A stretch of DNA of 64,000 bases from Cyanobium sp. Morenito 9A2 (GCF_024345575.1 NZ_JAGQBJ010000010.1:1-64000), one strand, 5' to 3'; shown: positions 43,933 to 54,323, counted from the first letter of the stretch. The notes: a model not told the origin generated them from the letters alone. Numbers and translations are program-made.

Positions 43933-45193
43933 GCGGGTGGCGTCTCCAACTGGAGGCTGCGGCCTCCAGGGCTTGGGCGGGTCCGCAGAGGCTGAGGGCC
44001 GGCGCCCCCAGCCAACGTTGGGCGGCACCGAGAAGATCGGCCGGGGTGAGGTCGCTGCTTTGGGCCAGGGCACCATCGGCGTAGTCCCAGTCGAGACCGT
44101 GGGAAAGGATCAGGGCGTGGCGATCGGCGATCTGGCTGCAGGTCTGGCGCCCCAGGGCCTCCTGGCCACGGAACTTGGCGCGTGCCAGGGCCAGTTCCGC
44201 TGAAGCGAGGGGCACCTCCAGAAGCCGCTGCCATTCATCCAGAAGCCGGGTGGTGGCCTCGGCGGCCCGTTCGGCGGAGCTGGAAAGGTGGAACACGAAG
44301 GGGGCGGCGCCGCGCCGGGCGGGGGCATGGACTCCCACGTCGTAGGCGAGGCCGTGCTGCTCCCGCAGGGCGACAAACAACCTGCTGGACATCCCCACCC
44401 CCAGATGGCAATGGAGCAGCCGCAGGGCAAGGGCATCGGTCGCACCCAGGGGCACGGTGGTGGCGCCCAGCATGAGTACCAGCTGCTCGGTGTCATCGCT
44501 GACCAGGCCCAGCCGCTCGCCGGGCGTTCCCCCCGGGCCGTCGCACCGTGGGGGGGCAAAGCTGGCCCAGGGCTCACAGGTTTCCAGGGGCTCCAGCAAC
44601 GGCTCCAGGGGGGCGCTCGGCTGACCGCAGATCACCAACACCGCCCCTTCGCGACCGAGATCGGGGAGCCGCTGGGCCAGCTGCGCCGGTCCCAGTTGCT
44701 CCAGATCCTCCTCCACGCCCAATGGATCGTGCCCATAGGGGCCTGAGCCGTAGAGCTGGAACCGCAACTGGTCGTGGGCCAGCTGGAAGGGATCCTCCCG
44801 TTGGCGCTGGAGGGCCTGGAGGTTCAAGTGGCGCTCCAGTTCCACCTGGTCGGGCTGCAGCCAGGGGCGCTGAACCATGGTCAGGAGCAGGGGCAGCAGG
44901 GCAGCGCTGTCGGCGCTGGCGCACTTCAGGCTGATCAACAGGCCGTCTTCGTTGGCCTCACAACGCAGGCCGGCGCCACGGCTCTCGACCAATTCAGCAA
45001 GGGCCTCGCCGTTCAACGGCCCACAACCACGGCTCAGCACTCCCGCCAGCAACTGGGTGAGGCCCCTGCCACCGACGGGGTCACCGCTGCTGCCCGCGCG
45101 GATCAGCAGCTTGGCCGAGACAATTTCAGGGCCCGGACGCCGCTGAACCCAGACCGGACATCCACCCGGCATGGCGAAACGCTCTGGGCTCAT
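43901..45193 (-). CDS. M16 family peptidase homologue without the zinc motif
   Basis: A 430-residue M16 fold protein. [30 protein letters not shown] aligns in outline with the HxxEH region of M16 proteases, but the His and Glu ligands are replaced ([10 protein letters not shown] instead of [10 protein letters not shown]). The C-terminal half contains [22 protein letters not shown], a typical M16 substrate-binding segment. It probably forms a heterodimer with the active M16 gene directly upstream (overlap 4 bp), as in mitochondrial processing peptidase and related bacterial pairs. Substrate unknown. Confidence 0.88.
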   Translation of the reverse strand: MSPERFAMPGGCPVWVQRRPGPEIVSAKLLIRAGSSGDPVGGRGLTQLLAGVLSRGCGPLNGEALAELVESRGAGLRCEANEDGLLISLKCASADSAALLPLLLTMVQRPWLQPDQVELERHLNLQALQRQREDPFQLAHDQLRFQLYGSGPYGHDPLGVEEDLEQLGPAQLAQRLPDLGREGAVLVICGQPSAPLEPLLEPLETCEPWASFAPPRCDGPGGTPGERLGLVSDDTEQLVLMLGATTVPLGATDALALRLLHCHLGVGMSSRLFVALREQHGLAYDVGVHAPARRGAAPFVFHLSSSAERAAEATTRLLDEWQRLLEVPLASAELALARAKFRGQEALGRQTCSQIADRHALILSHGLDWDYADGALAQSSDLTPADLLGAAQRWLGAPALSLCGPAQALEAAASSWRRHPLSSGPLGVDR

Positions 45194-46443
45194 GCGGGCA
45201 GGGCCACCAACGTGAAGGCGCGCTCGGGATCCAGCCGTGGCACCCATTCAGCGTGCAACCGCTCGGCGCTCCAGCGCTCGATGGTCTCCAGTGGATGCTC
45301 CAGATCCAGGGGGCGTCCCCAGAGGGCGTGGCTGCCGATCAGACCCGCCACCGAAGCGCTCGATTCCAACGAAAAGCGGTAGCCGTTGGCCACCAGCCGT
45401 TGGGCGCGCTGAACCTCAGACGGCTCGGGCGGCTGGTCCGCCAGCTCCTGCCACACCCGTCGGATGCCCTGCTCCACCTGCTCCACCTGTTCAGGTTCAC
45501 AGACCGCCTCCAGCAGGGCCAGGCTGCCCGCCTCGAGCACATTGAGATCGAGGTCGATGCTCTCGACCAGACGCCACTCTTCCCGCAGGCGCGCCACCAG
45601 CCGACTGCGGCGCCCCTCCGCCAGCAGGGTGGTGAGCAGATCGCCGCCCATCACCGCTTCATGGTCCCGGGCGGCCGGCAGTTGCCAGGCCATCAACAGC
45701 CGGGCCGCCTCCAGGCGCGGCACCTCCAGGCGGTGCCTGCCGCTGGAGAGTCGCAGATCGGGGGCTCGTTCCTGGGCAGGGGCGCTGACGAGATCCGCCA
45801 GGGGCCCTCCGGCCAAACGCTCCTCCAGATCCAGATGGCCCAGGGGGCCGGCCAGGGCCAGGCAGCAGGATTCGCTGTGATAGTTGCGGCGGTGGAAGGT
45901 GGCCATTGCCTCAGGCCGATGGCGCTCCAGCGCCGCGCGTTCGCCGAGGATTGCGCGCCCGTAGGCGTGGCCAGGGCAGGCCAGGTTCAGCAACGTCTGG
46001 AACACCACCTCATCGGGCTGGTCCTCGCTTTGGCTCAATTCTTCGAGCACCACCTGACGCTCCATGGCGAAGTCATCAGCGTCGAGCCGCGGTTCCAGCA
46101 CCAGCTGCAGCAAGAGATCGAGCGCTTCGGCGGCCCCCTCAGGTGGGATCAGAACGTGGTAATGAACGTCATCGAAACCGGTGGCGGCGTTGCTGTTACC
46201 GCCCAGGGACTCCACCCGATGGTCAAACTCCCCGGGACCGAGGCTGCGACTGCCCTTGAACACCATGTGCTCAAGGAAATGGGCCAGGCCCGATTCTCCG
46301 GGCTGCTCACGCCGGCTGCCGGCCTTCGACCAGAAATCAAGGCATACCACCGGGGCGTCCGCCATCTCCAACTTCACCACCTGAACCCCGTTGGCCAGTC
46401 GCCTGAGGGTGGGTTGGGCCGCGGTGGCCTCAGCCGTCGGCAT
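45190..46443 (-). CDS. M16 family zinc metallopeptidase, catalytic partner
   Basis: A 417-residue protein with the inverted zinc motif HxxEH in [14 protein letters not shown] (about residues 55-68) and a downstream Glu in the [13 protein letters not shown] / [11 protein letters not shown] region completing the site. The C-terminal half ([21 protein letters not shown]) mirrors the fold. The ATG at 46443 precedes [15 protein letters not shown]; an upstream ATG at 46495 would add residues unlike the family. Coupled to the non-catalytic homologue. It is divergent from pcyA with 72 bp between. Confidence 0.93.
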   Translation of the reverse strand: MPTAEATAAQPTLRRLANGVQVVKLEMADAPVVCLDFWSKAGSRREQPGESGLAHFLEHMVFKGSRSLGPGEFDHRVESLGGNSNAATGFDDVHYHVLIPPEGAAEALDLLLQLVLEPRLDADDFAMERQVVLEELSQSEDQPDEVVFQTLLNLACPGHAYGRAILGERAALERHRPEAMATFHRRNYHSESCCLALAGPLGHLDLEERLAGGPLADLVSAPAQERAPDLRLSSGRHRLEVPRLEAARLLMAWQLPAARDHEAVMGGDLLTTLLAEGRRSRLVARLREEWRLVESIDLDLNVLEAGSLALLEAVCEPEQVEQVEQGIRRVWQELADQPPEPSEVQRAQRLVANGYRFSLESSASVAGLIGSHALWGRPLDLEHPLETIERWSAERLHAEWVPRLDPERAFTLVALPA

Positions 46444-46515
46444 GGGGGTGGCAGGCAAGGGCAACGGGTGGGAAGAGCGTGGCAGGATCACCATTCTGCT
46501 GGCCCCTGTTCCCCG

Positions 46516-47241
46516 GTGAAGCCAACGACGACCATCCATCCGCTCGTCGATGCCCTTGCCGAGCGCATCCGCGGCAGCTGGAACGCCCTGCCCGAGCTGG
46601 CTCCCCTGGCGATCGATCCCGCCCTTGAAGCGATCAGCGGCAGTCTCGATGGCGAGAGCCTCTACATCCGCAACGAACTCCGTCAGTGCCGGGGCCTGCG
46701 CAAGCTCCACCTGGAAACCGCGCGCCTGGGGGGCGGTCTGCAGATCCTCCATTGCGTGTATTTCCCTGATCCCCGCTTTGACCTTCCCATCTTCGGCGCC
46801 GACATTGTCGCCGGACCCGCCGGAGTTTCGGCGGCGATTGCGGATCTCTCCCCCCTGGGTGGACGACTTCCCGCCGCCATCGAAGCGACCCTGGCCGCCC
46901 TGCCCCAGCGCCCTTACCGCCAGCCCAGGGAGTTGCCCCCCTGGGGCACGATCTTCTCCCCCTTCGTTCGCTTCGTGCGGCCGTCGGCGGCCGAAGAAGA
47001 GCAGTGGTTCAGCGACGACGTGATCCAGCTGCTCGCCGTGCTCGCCGAGGCCATCGAGGCCACCGAACCACAGGCACTGGATGATCCGAGTACGGTTTTG
47101 CGGCATAGCTCGCAATTGGGGTATTGCCAGCAACAGAAACGGAACGACAAGACCCGGCGGGTGCTCGAGAAGGCGTTCAACCCCCAGTGGGCCGACCGTT
47201 ACATCGAGGAACTCCTGTTCGACGATCCCCGGCCCCTTTGA
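46516..47241 (+). CDS. pcyA: Phycocyanobilin:ferredoxin oxidoreductase
   Basis: A 241-residue bilin reductase that converts biliverdin IXalpha to phycocyanobilin, using ferredoxin electrons. [22 protein letters not shown] starts the conserved fold, with the catalytic Asp in FPIFGADIV, here [20 protein letters not shown] in outline. [23 protein letters not shown] and [20 protein letters not shown] are typical of PcyA. The start is GTG at 46516. The product is the chromophore of ApcF and other phycobiliproteins. The stop overlaps a possible TTG of the next gene. Confidence 0.95.
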   Translation: MKPTTTIHPLVDALAERIRGSWNALPELAPLAIDPALEAISGSLDGESLYIRNELRQCRGLRKLHLETARLGGGLQILHCVYFPDPRFDLPIFGADIVAGPAGVSAAIADLSPLGGRLPAAIEATLAALPQRPYRQPRELPPWGTIFSPFVRFVRPSAAEEEQWFSDDVIQLLAVLAEAIEATEPQALDDPSTVLRHSSQLGYCQQQKRNDKTRRVLEKAFNPQWADRYIEELLFDDPRPL

Positions 47242-48173
47242 GCGGTTTGACGAACGCCCAGGGCCGCTGGTGGATCGGTGGCGGGGTTGCCCTGCTGGCC
47301 CTCCTGGTCTTCGGCTTTTGGCGCGCACAGCACAAGCCCCAACCAGCGCTCGCCCCCAGCGCCGCTCAGCAGCGCTCAGCGGCCGCCGAGCGCCAGGCCC
47401 GTGAGGCGGTGTCAGCCCTCGGACGCCTGGAGCCGGCTGGGGACGTGCGCAAGTTGGCGGCGCCGATCACCGGATTCGGCGGCAGCCCACGTATCAGTGA
47501 ATTGTTCGTGGAGGAGGGGCAGAGCGTGACAGCAGGCCAGCTCCTGGCCCGGTTCGACAATGCACCTTCTCTGCTGGCTGATCGCCTCGTCTTGCGCACG
47601 CGCATCACCAGCCTGAGTGCGCGCTACGCCGTGCTCGAACGCGAAACCAAGCGCTACCGCCAGCTCGCCCTCGGCGGGGCCACCTCCACCGATGATCTGG
47701 AGGCAAGAGAGCTCAAGTTGATTGAGCTCAAGGGCCAGCTCGATGAGGCCAGAGCCAGTCTGGTCAAGGTCCAGGCCGATCTCCTCAATACCGTGTTGCG
47801 GGCCCCCATCGACGGGACCGTGCTGCGGCTGAGCTCCCGGGTGGGCGAACGACCGGGTGATAACGGCATTCTCGAGCTGGGGGCCAGTGAGCGCATGGAA
47901 GCGGTGGCCGAGGTCTACGAGAGCGATATCGACCGTGTACGACTCGGCCAGAAAGTGCGCCTCACCAGTGAGAACGGTGGCTTCGCGGGAACTTTGATCG
48001 GCACGGTCGCGCGCATCAGCCCCCAGGTGCGCCAGAGAGTGGTGGTCTCCACCGACCCCACGGGCGACGCCGATGCCCGGGTCGTGGAAGTGCGGATTCA
48101 GCTCGATCCTGCTGACGTGGCCAAGGTGCGCCAGTTGACGGGCCTGAAAACCATCAATCGCTTCGAGCCGTGA
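47238..48173 (+). CDS. devB: DevB-type membrane fusion protein (HlyD family)
   Basis: A 311-residue periplasmic adaptor with one N-terminal membrane helix ([18 protein letters not shown]). The lipoyl half-domains are [35 protein letters not shown] in outline and [19 protein letters not shown], with a coiled-coil between (about residues 110-190). [20 protein letters not shown] starts the beta-barrel domain. It is the first gene of a DevBCA-type exporter with the permease and ATPase directly downstream. Start TTG at 47238 overlaps the pcyA stop; TTG at 47247 is possible. Confidence 0.9.
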   Translation: MSGLTNAQGRWWIGGGVALLALLVFGFWRAQHKPQPALAPSAAQQRSAAAERQAREAVSALGRLEPAGDVRKLAAPITGFGGSPRISELFVEEGQSVTAGQLLARFDNAPSLLADRLVLRTRITSLSARYAVLERETKRYRQLALGGATSTDDLEARELKLIELKGQLDEARASLVKVQADLLNTVLRAPIDGTVLRLSSRVGERPGDNGILELGASERMEAVAEVYESDIDRVRLGQKVRLTSENGGFAGTLIGTVARISPQVRQRVVVSTDPTGDADARVVEVRIQLDPADVAKVRQLTGLKTINRFEP

Positions 48174-49357
48174 ATCCCCTGGGCTGGATCGCGGGCTTCT
48201 GGCGTGGCCGCCGGATTCCCCTCTCGTGGCTGCTGCTGACGCGCCAGCCGGTTCGTCTGGCGGTGGCCCTGGCGGGCATCAGCTTCGCGGGCATCTTGAT
48301 GTTCATGCAGCTGGGTTTCCGCGACGCCCTGTTTGATGCCAGTGTCACGGTCCACAAGATGTTCAACACTGATCTGGTGTTGATGAGCCCGCGCACCAAG
48401 AGCTCGATCTCCATGGCGGGCTTCCCCCGCCGGCGCCTGGTGCAGACCCTGGCCGATCCCGAGGTGGCCGGCATCTCGCCTGTGCATTGGAACCTGCTGC
48501 TCTGGCGCAACCCCCAGACCCGCGGCACGCGCTCGATTCTGACCTTGGGCTTCGAGCCCGGCGATCCCCTTTTCCTTGATCCCGAGCTCTCCGAAAAAGC
48601 GACCCTGCTTACTCAAAAGGGGCGCGTGCTTTTCGATGAGCGCTCCCGCGACGAATTCGGCCCGGTGGCGAAATGGTTTCGCCAGGGCAGGACGGTAGAG
48701 AGTGAGGTGGCCGGCAAGCGCCTGCGGGTGGCTGGGCTGTTTGCCGTGGGCCCCTCCTTTGGCGCCGACGGGAATCTGCTCACCAGCAGCGAGACCTTCC
48801 TGAGCCTGCTGCCCTCAACTCCAGCGGGCAGCATTGAGCTCGGTCTGATCCGTCTCAATTCAGGCGCTGATGCCGAGAAGGTGGCCGCACGGCTGCGTCA
48901 ACAGCTGCCCAAAGACGTGATCGTCTACACCAAGGACGGCTTCATTGAGATGGAGAAGGACTACTGGCGCAGCAGCACCGCCATCGGCTTCATCTTCACC
49001 CTCGGCGCCGGCATGGGTTTTGTGGTGGGCTGCGTGATCGTCTACCAGATCCTTTATTCCGATGTGAGCGACCACCTGCCTGAATACGCCACCTTGATGG
49101 CCATGGGATACAGCTTGATCACCCTCCTGGGGGTTGTGGCCCGCGAGGGCCTCTTGTTGGCGGTGCTGGGCTACCTGCCCGCCTATGGCGCCGGACAGTT
49201 GCTCTACGGCGTGGTTCAGAACGCCACCAAACTGCCGGTGGCCATGTCCAATGATCGCGCCGTGATCGTGTTCACGATGATTCTGGTCATGTGCATGGCT
49301 TCGGCCGCCCTGGCCATGCGTCGCCTGGGCGACGCCGATCCCGCGGAGATTTTCTGA
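48170..49357 (+). CDS. devC: DevC-type ABC transporter permease
   Basis: A 395-residue MacB/FtsX-like permease with four helices: one near the N-terminus (LAVALAGISFAGILMFMQLGF) and three at the C-terminus (FIFTLGAGMGFVVGCVIVYQIL; ALMGYSLITLLGVVARE region; VFTMILVMCMASAALAMRRL). The large extracytoplasmic domain between them contains TKSSISMAGFPRRRLVQ and is DevC-specific. It overlaps devB by 4 bp (GTGA). In filamentous relatives DevBCA exports heterocyst glycolipids; in a unicellular host the cargo is unknown. Confidence 0.93.
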   Translation: MNPLGWIAGFWRGRRIPLSWLLLTRQPVRLAVALAGISFAGILMFMQLGFRDALFDASVTVHKMFNTDLVLMSPRTKSSISMAGFPRRRLVQTLADPEVAGISPVHWNLLLWRNPQTRGTRSILTLGFEPGDPLFLDPELSEKATLLTQKGRVLFDERSRDEFGPVAKWFRQGRTVESEVAGKRLRVAGLFAVGPSFGADGNLLTSSETFLSLLPSTPAGSIELGLIRLNSGADAEKVAARLRQQLPKDVIVYTKDGFIEMEKDYWRSSTAIGFIFTLGAGMGFVVGCVIVYQILYSDVSDHLPEYATLMAMGYSLITLLGVVAREGLLLAVLGYLPAYGAGQLLYGVVQNATKLPVAMSNDRAVIVFTMILVMCMASAALAMRRLGDADPAEIF

Positions 49358-49360
49358 GCC

Positions 49361-50059
49361 ATGGCTGCTGCCATCAAGGTATCTGGTTTGAGCCACTGGT
49401 ATGGCGAGGGAAGCATGCGTCGCCAGGTGCTGCAGTCGATCGATCTCACCATCGAAGCGGGCGAGGTGGTGCTGCTCACCGGGCCGTCAGGCTGCGGCAA
49501 GACCACCCTGCTGACCCTGGTGGGGGCTTTGCGCCAAGTGCAAGCCGGCGAGGTGAAGGTCTTCGGCGAGGAATTGAACGGCTCCAGCCGCTCCCAGCGC
49601 CAGCAGCTGCGGCGCCGCATCGGCATGATTTTTCAGGGTCACAACCTGCTGCGTTGTCTCAGCTCAGAGCAGAACGTGCAGATGGGCTCCGATCTGCTGC
49701 CGGATCTGAGCTACCGCGCCCGCCGCGACCAGGCCCGGGAATGGCTGCGGGCCGTTGGGCTGGGGGACCATCTCGGCAAGCTGCCCCACGATCTTTCCGG
49801 GGGCCAGAAGCAACGGGTGGCGATTGCCCGGGCGCTGGCCGCCCACCCCCAGCTGCTGCTGGCGGATGAACCCACCGCTGCCCTCGACAAGCAAACCGGG
49901 CGCGAGGTGGTCGAACTGCTGCAGCGTCTGGCGCGTGAGCAGAGCTGCGCCGTGCTGATGGTCACCCACGACCCGCGCATCCTCGATGTGGCCGATCGCC
50001 TGGTGCAGATGGAGGACGGGCGGCTCTCGGTGTCCTCCCTGGCGCTACAGGCCGGTTGA
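49361..50059 (+). CDS. devA: DevA-type ABC transporter ATPase
   Basis: A 232-residue ATPase. Walker A is TGPSGCGKTTLLTLVGALR (about residues 40-58), the signature is DLSGGQKQRVAIARALAAH (about 144-162), Walker B is LLLADEPTAALD, and the H-loop is VTHDPR. It powers the DevBC exporter; it starts 3 bp after devC. The TolC-like outer membrane partner is not in the window. Confidence 0.95.
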   Translation: MAAAIKVSGLSHWYGEGSMRRQVLQSIDLTIEAGEVVLLTGPSGCGKTTLLTLVGALRQVQAGEVKVFGEELNGSSRSQRQQLRRRIGMIFQGHNLLRCLSSEQNVQMGSDLLPDLSYRARRDQAREWLRAVGLGDHLGKLPHDLSGGQKQRVAIARALAAHPQLLLADEPTAALDKQTGREVVELLQRLAREQSCAVLMVTHDPRILDVADRLVQMEDGRLSVSSLALQAG

Positions 50060-50099
50060 GTAGGCTGGAGGTTGATCTTCAATCCCATCTGGGAGACGC

Positions 50100-50255
50100 A
50101 TGTCCAAGCGCAGGAACCTCAAGAAAGAAAAGCAGGAGCGCAACCGCGCCTACGCCCGCAAGTTCAAGAAGCGCAAGCTGCGCAACGACGGTCGCGGTGA
50201 AGGCGCCGGCAACGGCGTGACCGGCACGGCCAACAACGGCGGCGCCGCCGATTGA
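50100..50255 (+). CDS. Small highly basic conserved protein
   Basis: A 51-residue protein beginning MSKRRNLKKEKQERNRAYA and RKFKKRKLRNDG, followed by a Gly/Asn/Ala tail (GEGAGNGVTGTANNGGAAD). The basic half looks like a nucleic-acid-binding helix, and I believe short proteins starting MSKRxNLKKEK occur in other picocyanobacteria. GGGAG lies 7-11 bp upstream of the ATG. A strong terminator follows within 60 bp. Function unknown. Confidence 0.7.
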   Translation: MSKRRNLKKEKQERNRAYARKFKKRKLRNDGRGEGAGNGVTGTANNGGAAD

Positions 50256-50285
50256 TCCGGGCCTGGCCCCATCAACCCAATGTCT

Positions 50286-50312
50286 GGGGATCCGCAGGGG
50301 TCCCCTTTTTTT
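50286..50312 (+). terminator. Rho-independent terminator after the small basic protein
   Basis: GGGGATCC pairs with GGGTCCCC (eight pairs, one G-U) around a GCAG loop, followed by seven T residues. It ends the devBCA / small-protein transcription unit before the glycosyltransferase gene starts at 50334. Confidence 0.85.
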
Positions 50313-50333
50313 GACCGCTTGGATCCCCCTTCC

Positions 50334-51266
50334 ATGCATCTCAGCGTTGTCATCCCCACCTACAACCGCCGGCCGATCCTCGAGAAGTGCCTGCGTGCGC
50401 TGGAGCAGCAGCGTCTGGCGGCACCGATCGAGGGTTATGAGGTAGTGCTCGTCGACGACGGCTCCACCGACGACACCATCGCCTGGCTGGAGCGGGAAGC
50501 AGGGGATTTTCCCCATGTGCGTCTGATCGAGCAGGACCATGGCGGCCCGGCGGAGGGGCGCAACCGGGGCGTGTCCCATGCCAGGGGCGATGTGATCGTC
50601 TTCATCGACAGTGATCTGGTGGTGACTCCGGACTTTCTGCTCGCCCACGCCAGCGCCCTCTCCGCAGCCTGGGGGCGCCAAGGGAACCGGCTCTGCTTCA
50701 CCTACGGCGCTGTGATCAACACCAGCAACTTCGAAAACCCCAGCGCCGAACCCCACAAGCTCAGTGATCTCTCCTGGGCGTACTTCGCGACGGGCAACGT
50801 CGCCATCGACCGGGAACTGCTGGAGCGCGCCGGGCTGTTCGATCTGGGCTTCAGGTTGTACGGCTGGGAGGACCTCGAGCTGGGCGAGCGGCTGAGGCAA
50901 TTGGGGGTGCAACTCGTGCGCTGCCCCGAGGCCGTTGGCTACCACTGGCACCCGGCCCTGCGGCTGGAGCAGGTGGACGATCTGATCCGGGTGGAGCGGG
51001 AGCGGGCAAAAATGGGCCTGGTTTTCTACCGCAAGCACCCCACCCGCCGGGTGCGTTTCATCATTCAGTTCACCTGGCTGCACCGGCTGCTCTGGGAGCT
51101 GCTCACCCTCGGGGGTCTCCTCAATGAGCGCAGCCTGCGGCCGCTCTTGGGCTGGTTGATTCGCCGGGGCCACACCGCCCTGGCCATGGAGCTGCTGAGG
51201 CTGCCGCTCAACCGCCTCGGTGTGCGCGCCCTGTTTGCCGAAGCCCGCGCCGAGGGACTGCGCTGA
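50334..51266 (+). CDS. Glycosyltransferase family 2 protein
   Basis: A 310-residue GT-A enzyme. LSVVIPTYNRRPILEKCLRAL is the nucleotide-sugar-binding start, VVLVDDGSTDDTIAWL has the first acidic motif, and VIVFIDSDLVVTPDFLLAH contains the metal-binding D-S-D. YGWEDLELGERLRQLG is the ED/DxE general-base region of the galactosyl- or chondroitin-type subgroup. The acceptor is unknown; cell-surface polysaccharide synthesis is inferred. The ATG at 50334 is chosen over 50280, which lies in the terminator. Confidence 0.9.
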   Translation: MHLSVVIPTYNRRPILEKCLRALEQQRLAAPIEGYEVVLVDDGSTDDTIAWLEREAGDFPHVRLIEQDHGGPAEGRNRGVSHARGDVIVFIDSDLVVTPDFLLAHASALSAAWGRQGNRLCFTYGAVINTSNFENPSAEPHKLSDLSWAYFATGNVAIDRELLERAGLFDLGFRLYGWEDLELGERLRQLGVQLVRCPEAVGYHWHPALRLEQVDDLIRVERERAKMGLVFYRKHPTRRVRFIIQFTWLHRLLWELLTLGGLLNERSLRPLLGWLIRRGHTALAMELLRLPLNRLGVRALFAEARAEGLR

Positions 51267-51400
51267 GGGCCTGCGCTACGGGCGGTTTGATAGGTTGGTC
51301 AGGTTCCTCTTCACTCCGCACACCTGCATGTTTCGGGTGATCGAGGCCTCAGGGCCCCACGATCCCTGGCAGGTGGAGGCCAACCCGAAACCTTTTAACC

Positions 51401-52117
51401 ATGGCTGTTGTCACTCTCGCTGAAATGATGGAGGCGGGTGCCCACTTCGGGCACCAGACGCGCCGCTGGAATCCAAAGATGTCGCGCTACATCTATTGCG
51501 CGCGCAACGGAGTTCACATTATCGATCTCGTGCAGACAGCCGTCTGCATGAACAACGCCTACAAGTGGACCCGTAGTGCCGCCCGCTCTGGCAAGCGTTT
51601 CCTGTTTGTGGGCACCAAGAAACAGGCTTCTGAAGTGATCGCCCAGGAGGCGACCCGCTGCGGCGCCGCCTACGTGAACCAGCGCTGGCTCGGCGGCATG
51701 CTCACCAACTGGAGCACCATGCGCGCACGGATTGATCGCCTCAAGGACCTTGAGCGCATGGAGTCCTCCGGTGCGATCGCCCTGCGTCCGAAAAAGGAAG
51801 CGGCCGTGTTGCGCCGGGAGCTGGAGCGCCTGCAGAAGTACCTGGGCGGTCTCAAGAACATGCGCCGGCTGCCGGATGTGGTGGTGCTGGTGGACCAGCG
51901 CCGTGAAACCAACGCCGTGCTTGAAGCCCGCAAGCTCGACATCCCCCTGGTGTCCATGCTTGACACCAACTGCGATCCTGACCTCGCCGACGTGCCCATC
52001 CCCTGCAACGACGACGCCGTTCGCTCAGTGCAACTGGTGCTCGGTCGCCTGGCGGATGCCATCAACGAAGGTCGCCATGGCGCCCAGGATCAGCGCAGCG
52101 ACGACGACGAAGGCTGA
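51401..52117 (+). CDS. rpsB: 30S ribosomal protein S2
   Basis: A 238-residue S2 protein. [25 protein letters not shown] is the conserved start; [42 protein letters not shown] and [25 protein letters not shown] in outline complete the family pattern. The protein binds the small-subunit body-head junction. It is followed by tsf, the usual bacterial pair. The 134-bp leader before it has no motif I can assign. Confidence 0.97.
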   Translation: MAVVTLAEMMEAGAHFGHQTRRWNPKMSRYIYCARNGVHIIDLVQTAVCMNNAYKWTRSAARSGKRFLFVGTKKQASEVIAQEATRCGAAYVNQRWLGGMLTNWSTMRARIDRLKDLERMESSGAIALRPKKEAAVLRRELERLQKYLGGLKNMRRLPDVVVLVDQRRETNAVLEARKLDIPLVSMLDTNCDPDLADVPIPCNDDAVRSVQLVLGRLADAINEGRHGAQDQRSDDDEG

Positions 52118-52203
52118 ATCGGGCCCCATCCCCCATCGGCCTCGGTCGCTTCCCCTTCGCAACGGGACTCCCAGGCCCCTCTTCCCCTCCCACACCCCGA
52201 CCC

Positions 52204-52866
52204 ATGGCTGAGATCTCAGCGAAGCTTGTTAAGGAACTGCGCGATAAAACCGGCGCAGGCATGATGGATTGCAAAAAGGCGCTGACTGAAAGCGGAGGCG
52301 ACACCACCAAGGCCACCGAATGGCTCCGCCAGAAGGGCATTGCCACCGCCGAGAAGAAGGCGGGTCGCACGGCCGCTGAAGGCGCCGTGGGCAGTTACAT
52401 CCACACCGGAGCCCGCGTTGGTGTGCTGGTGGAAGTGAACTGCGAAACTGATTTCGTTGCCCGGGGCGAGCTGTTCCAGGAGCTGGTACGCAACGTGGCG
52501 ATGCAGATCGCCGCCTGTCCCAACGTCGAATACGTCACCACCGACCAGATCCCCTCCGAGGTGGTCGAACGCGAGAAGTCGATCGAGCTCGGCCGTGACG
52601 ACCTCGAGGGCAAGAAAGAAGCGATGAAGCTGAAGATCGTCGAGGGTCGCATCGCCAAGCGTCTCAAGGAACTCGCCCTGCTTGATCAGCCTTTCATCCG
52701 TGACAGCGCCGTCACCGTTGGGGAGATGGTGAAGCAGGCCGCTGGCAAGACCGGCGAGAACATCCAGGTGCGTCGCTTCACCCGCTACACCCTCGGTGAG
52801 GGCATTGAGGTAGAGGCGACTGACTTTGCCTCTGAGGTCGCCGCCCTGAGCGGAAAGGCGGCCTGA
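52204..52866 (+). CDS. tsf: Elongation factor Ts
   Basis: A 220-residue nucleotide exchange factor for EF-Tu. [24 protein letters not shown] is the N-terminal UBA-like signature, and [19 protein letters not shown] is the core signature 2. [36 protein letters not shown] in outline closes the protein. It is the short cyanobacterial form. The stop (CTGA) may overlap a CTG start of the next gene. Confidence 0.97.
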   Translation: MAEISAKLVKELRDKTGAGMMDCKKALTESGGDTTKATEWLRQKGIATAEKKAGRTAAEGAVGSYIHTGARVGVLVEVNCETDFVARGELFQELVRNVAMQIAACPNVEYVTTDQIPSEVVEREKSIELGRDDLEGKKEAMKLKIVEGRIAKRLKELALLDQPFIRDSAVTVGEMVKQAAGKTGENIQVRRFTRYTLGEGIEVEATDFASEVAALSGKAA

Positions 52867-54323
52867 GCGCCACCAGCCAGCCACTGAATGAAGCCCAGCG
52901 TCAGCTGGACCTCATTGACGAGCGGCTCCTGCAGTTCCGCCCGGAGCTCTGCCGCCACTTGGCGCTGTACCTTCAGGTGCTGCGCAAGGCTCTCCTGCAT
53001 CAGGTGCAGCAGGCCTGCTTTCACCTGGCCACGCAGGTCCATCCCGAGCGCTACGGCCAGCTCAGCGCCACCGAACGCGCCGAGTTGCACCGTCGCCTGG
53101 AGAGGCTCGTCATGCGCTGCGGGTCGCTGCTCACGATTGAGCAGCTCTGCGGTCTCGGCCACCAGCTGGAGAAGGAGCAACGCCAACAGCAATTGGAGCA
53201 ACGGCAATCAATCCTGGCGGCCCTGCACTCGGCCGAAGAAGCCGCCACGGATGAGCTGCCGGAGGGTTCGGTACAGCTTGGTTTGGATGTGCCCCTTTCA
53301 GCCGAGTTGTTCAGCGAGGGCCTGGCTGGTCTGGTGGGCTTCGGAATACGCATCCCCGCTGGCCCAAGCGATGACGGCAAGGCTTGTGGCAACGGATTCG
53401 CCGCTGCTGAGACCCGTGGCAGCAGGGCCCCTGGCCCCAGCGACGATCTCCCCGAGGACGGCGTTTCAGGGAACGACAAGCTGGAGACTGGCATCGACTC
53501 TGGCGAACTGAACGACGCTGAGCCGGAAGGATCTGATCTTGAACAAGATGATCTCGATCAGGTGGGAGACCAAGACCAAGCCCTCGACTCAATCGAGAGC
53601 TTGGCATCCGACAGCTCCACGGGCTTCTGGATGGCCGGCGAGATCGAGGACAGAAGCGACGGGACCAGGGGTGACGGAGAGCGGCACGGGACGGGCCCAA
53701 GCTCTCAACTGAGGCTGATGCAATCCCTGTTCAGCCTCGCGGCCGAGACCATGGGCCGCCAGCCGCCACCGGAGCAGGAGGCTCCCCAGGCCCCAGACGC
53801 AGCAGCGCCGGCTGAACCTCCAAGTCACCGTGCTTCCCCTGCAGCGGCTCCCATGGCGGACGCCCCCCTGCTGCCCAGCAACCCCATCGAGCTGCTGGAT
53901 TGGTGGCAGGCCCTGGATTGGGCCCTGCAGCGGCGGCTGCGCAATCTCTCCCATGCCCTCAACGTCGATCTGCTCCGCCTGAGGCTCACCCGCAGCCTGA
54001 TGCCGGTCAACCTGCTGGAGGCGGTGCTCCAGGGCCAGATCGATCCCCTGAACGCCCCCGCCAACGTGCTGCGTCTGCAATTGCCCTTTGCCTCGGCGGC
54101 GGGGGGTCTGCAGCTGGAATCCCTGGGATTGCTGTTGCGCTGTGGTGATCTGGAGGATGCCCTGCCGCCGCTGCGCACCTGTCGCAAGCGCCTTGAGCAC
54201 CAGCGCCTGGAGTTGCGCAAAATGGCCCAGCACCACCGCCATTGGCAGCGGCGGCTGCACACCCTCGAAGCTGAACAGCAGTGGTTGCAGGACCAGCGCC
54301 AGGTGAACCCGCCCCCCTCCTGA
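52863..54323 (+). CDS. Conserved hypothetical helical protein between tsf and recG
   Basis: A roughly 486-residue protein without recognised domain. The N-terminal about 120 residues are helical: [53 protein letters not shown] long acidic, low-complexity middle (about 165-310) follows, then a conserved-looking block with [28 protein letters not shown] and [18 protein letters not shown], and a terminal coiled coil rich in Gln/His/Arg. The first canonical start codon is TTG at 52959, but the frame upstream is clearly coding-like back to the tsf stop, where only a CTG at 52863 (CTGA overlap) can serve. I therefore propose CTG initiation. Function unknown. Confidence 0.65.
   Translation: MSATSQPLNEAQRQLDLIDERLLQFRPELCRHLALYLQVLRKALLHQVQQACFHLATQVHPERYGQLSATERAELHRRLERLVMRCGSLLTIEQLCGLGHQLEKEQRQQQLEQRQSILAALHSAEEAATDELPEGSVQLGLDVPLSAELFSEGLAGLVGFGIRIPAGPSDDGKACGNGFAAAETRGSRAPGPSDDLPEDGVSGNDKLETGIDSGELNDAEPEGSDLEQDDLDQVGDQDQALDSIESLASDSSTGFWMAGEIEDRSDGTRGDGERHGTGPSSQLRLMQSLFSLAAETMGRQPPPEQEAPQAPDAAAPAEPPSHRASPAAAPMADAPLLPSNPIELLDWWQALDWALQRRLRNLSHALNVDLLRLRLTRSLMPVNLLEAVLQGQIDPLNAPANVLRLQLPFASAAGGLQLESLGLLLRCGDLEDALPPLRTCRKRLEHQRLELRKMAQHHRHWQRRLHTLEAEQQWLQDQRQVNPPPS

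Noticed and set aside
51267-51400. Possible tRNA or riboswitch in the rpsB leader
   Set aside because: No T-loop consensus, acceptor stem or known riboswitch core could be identified.
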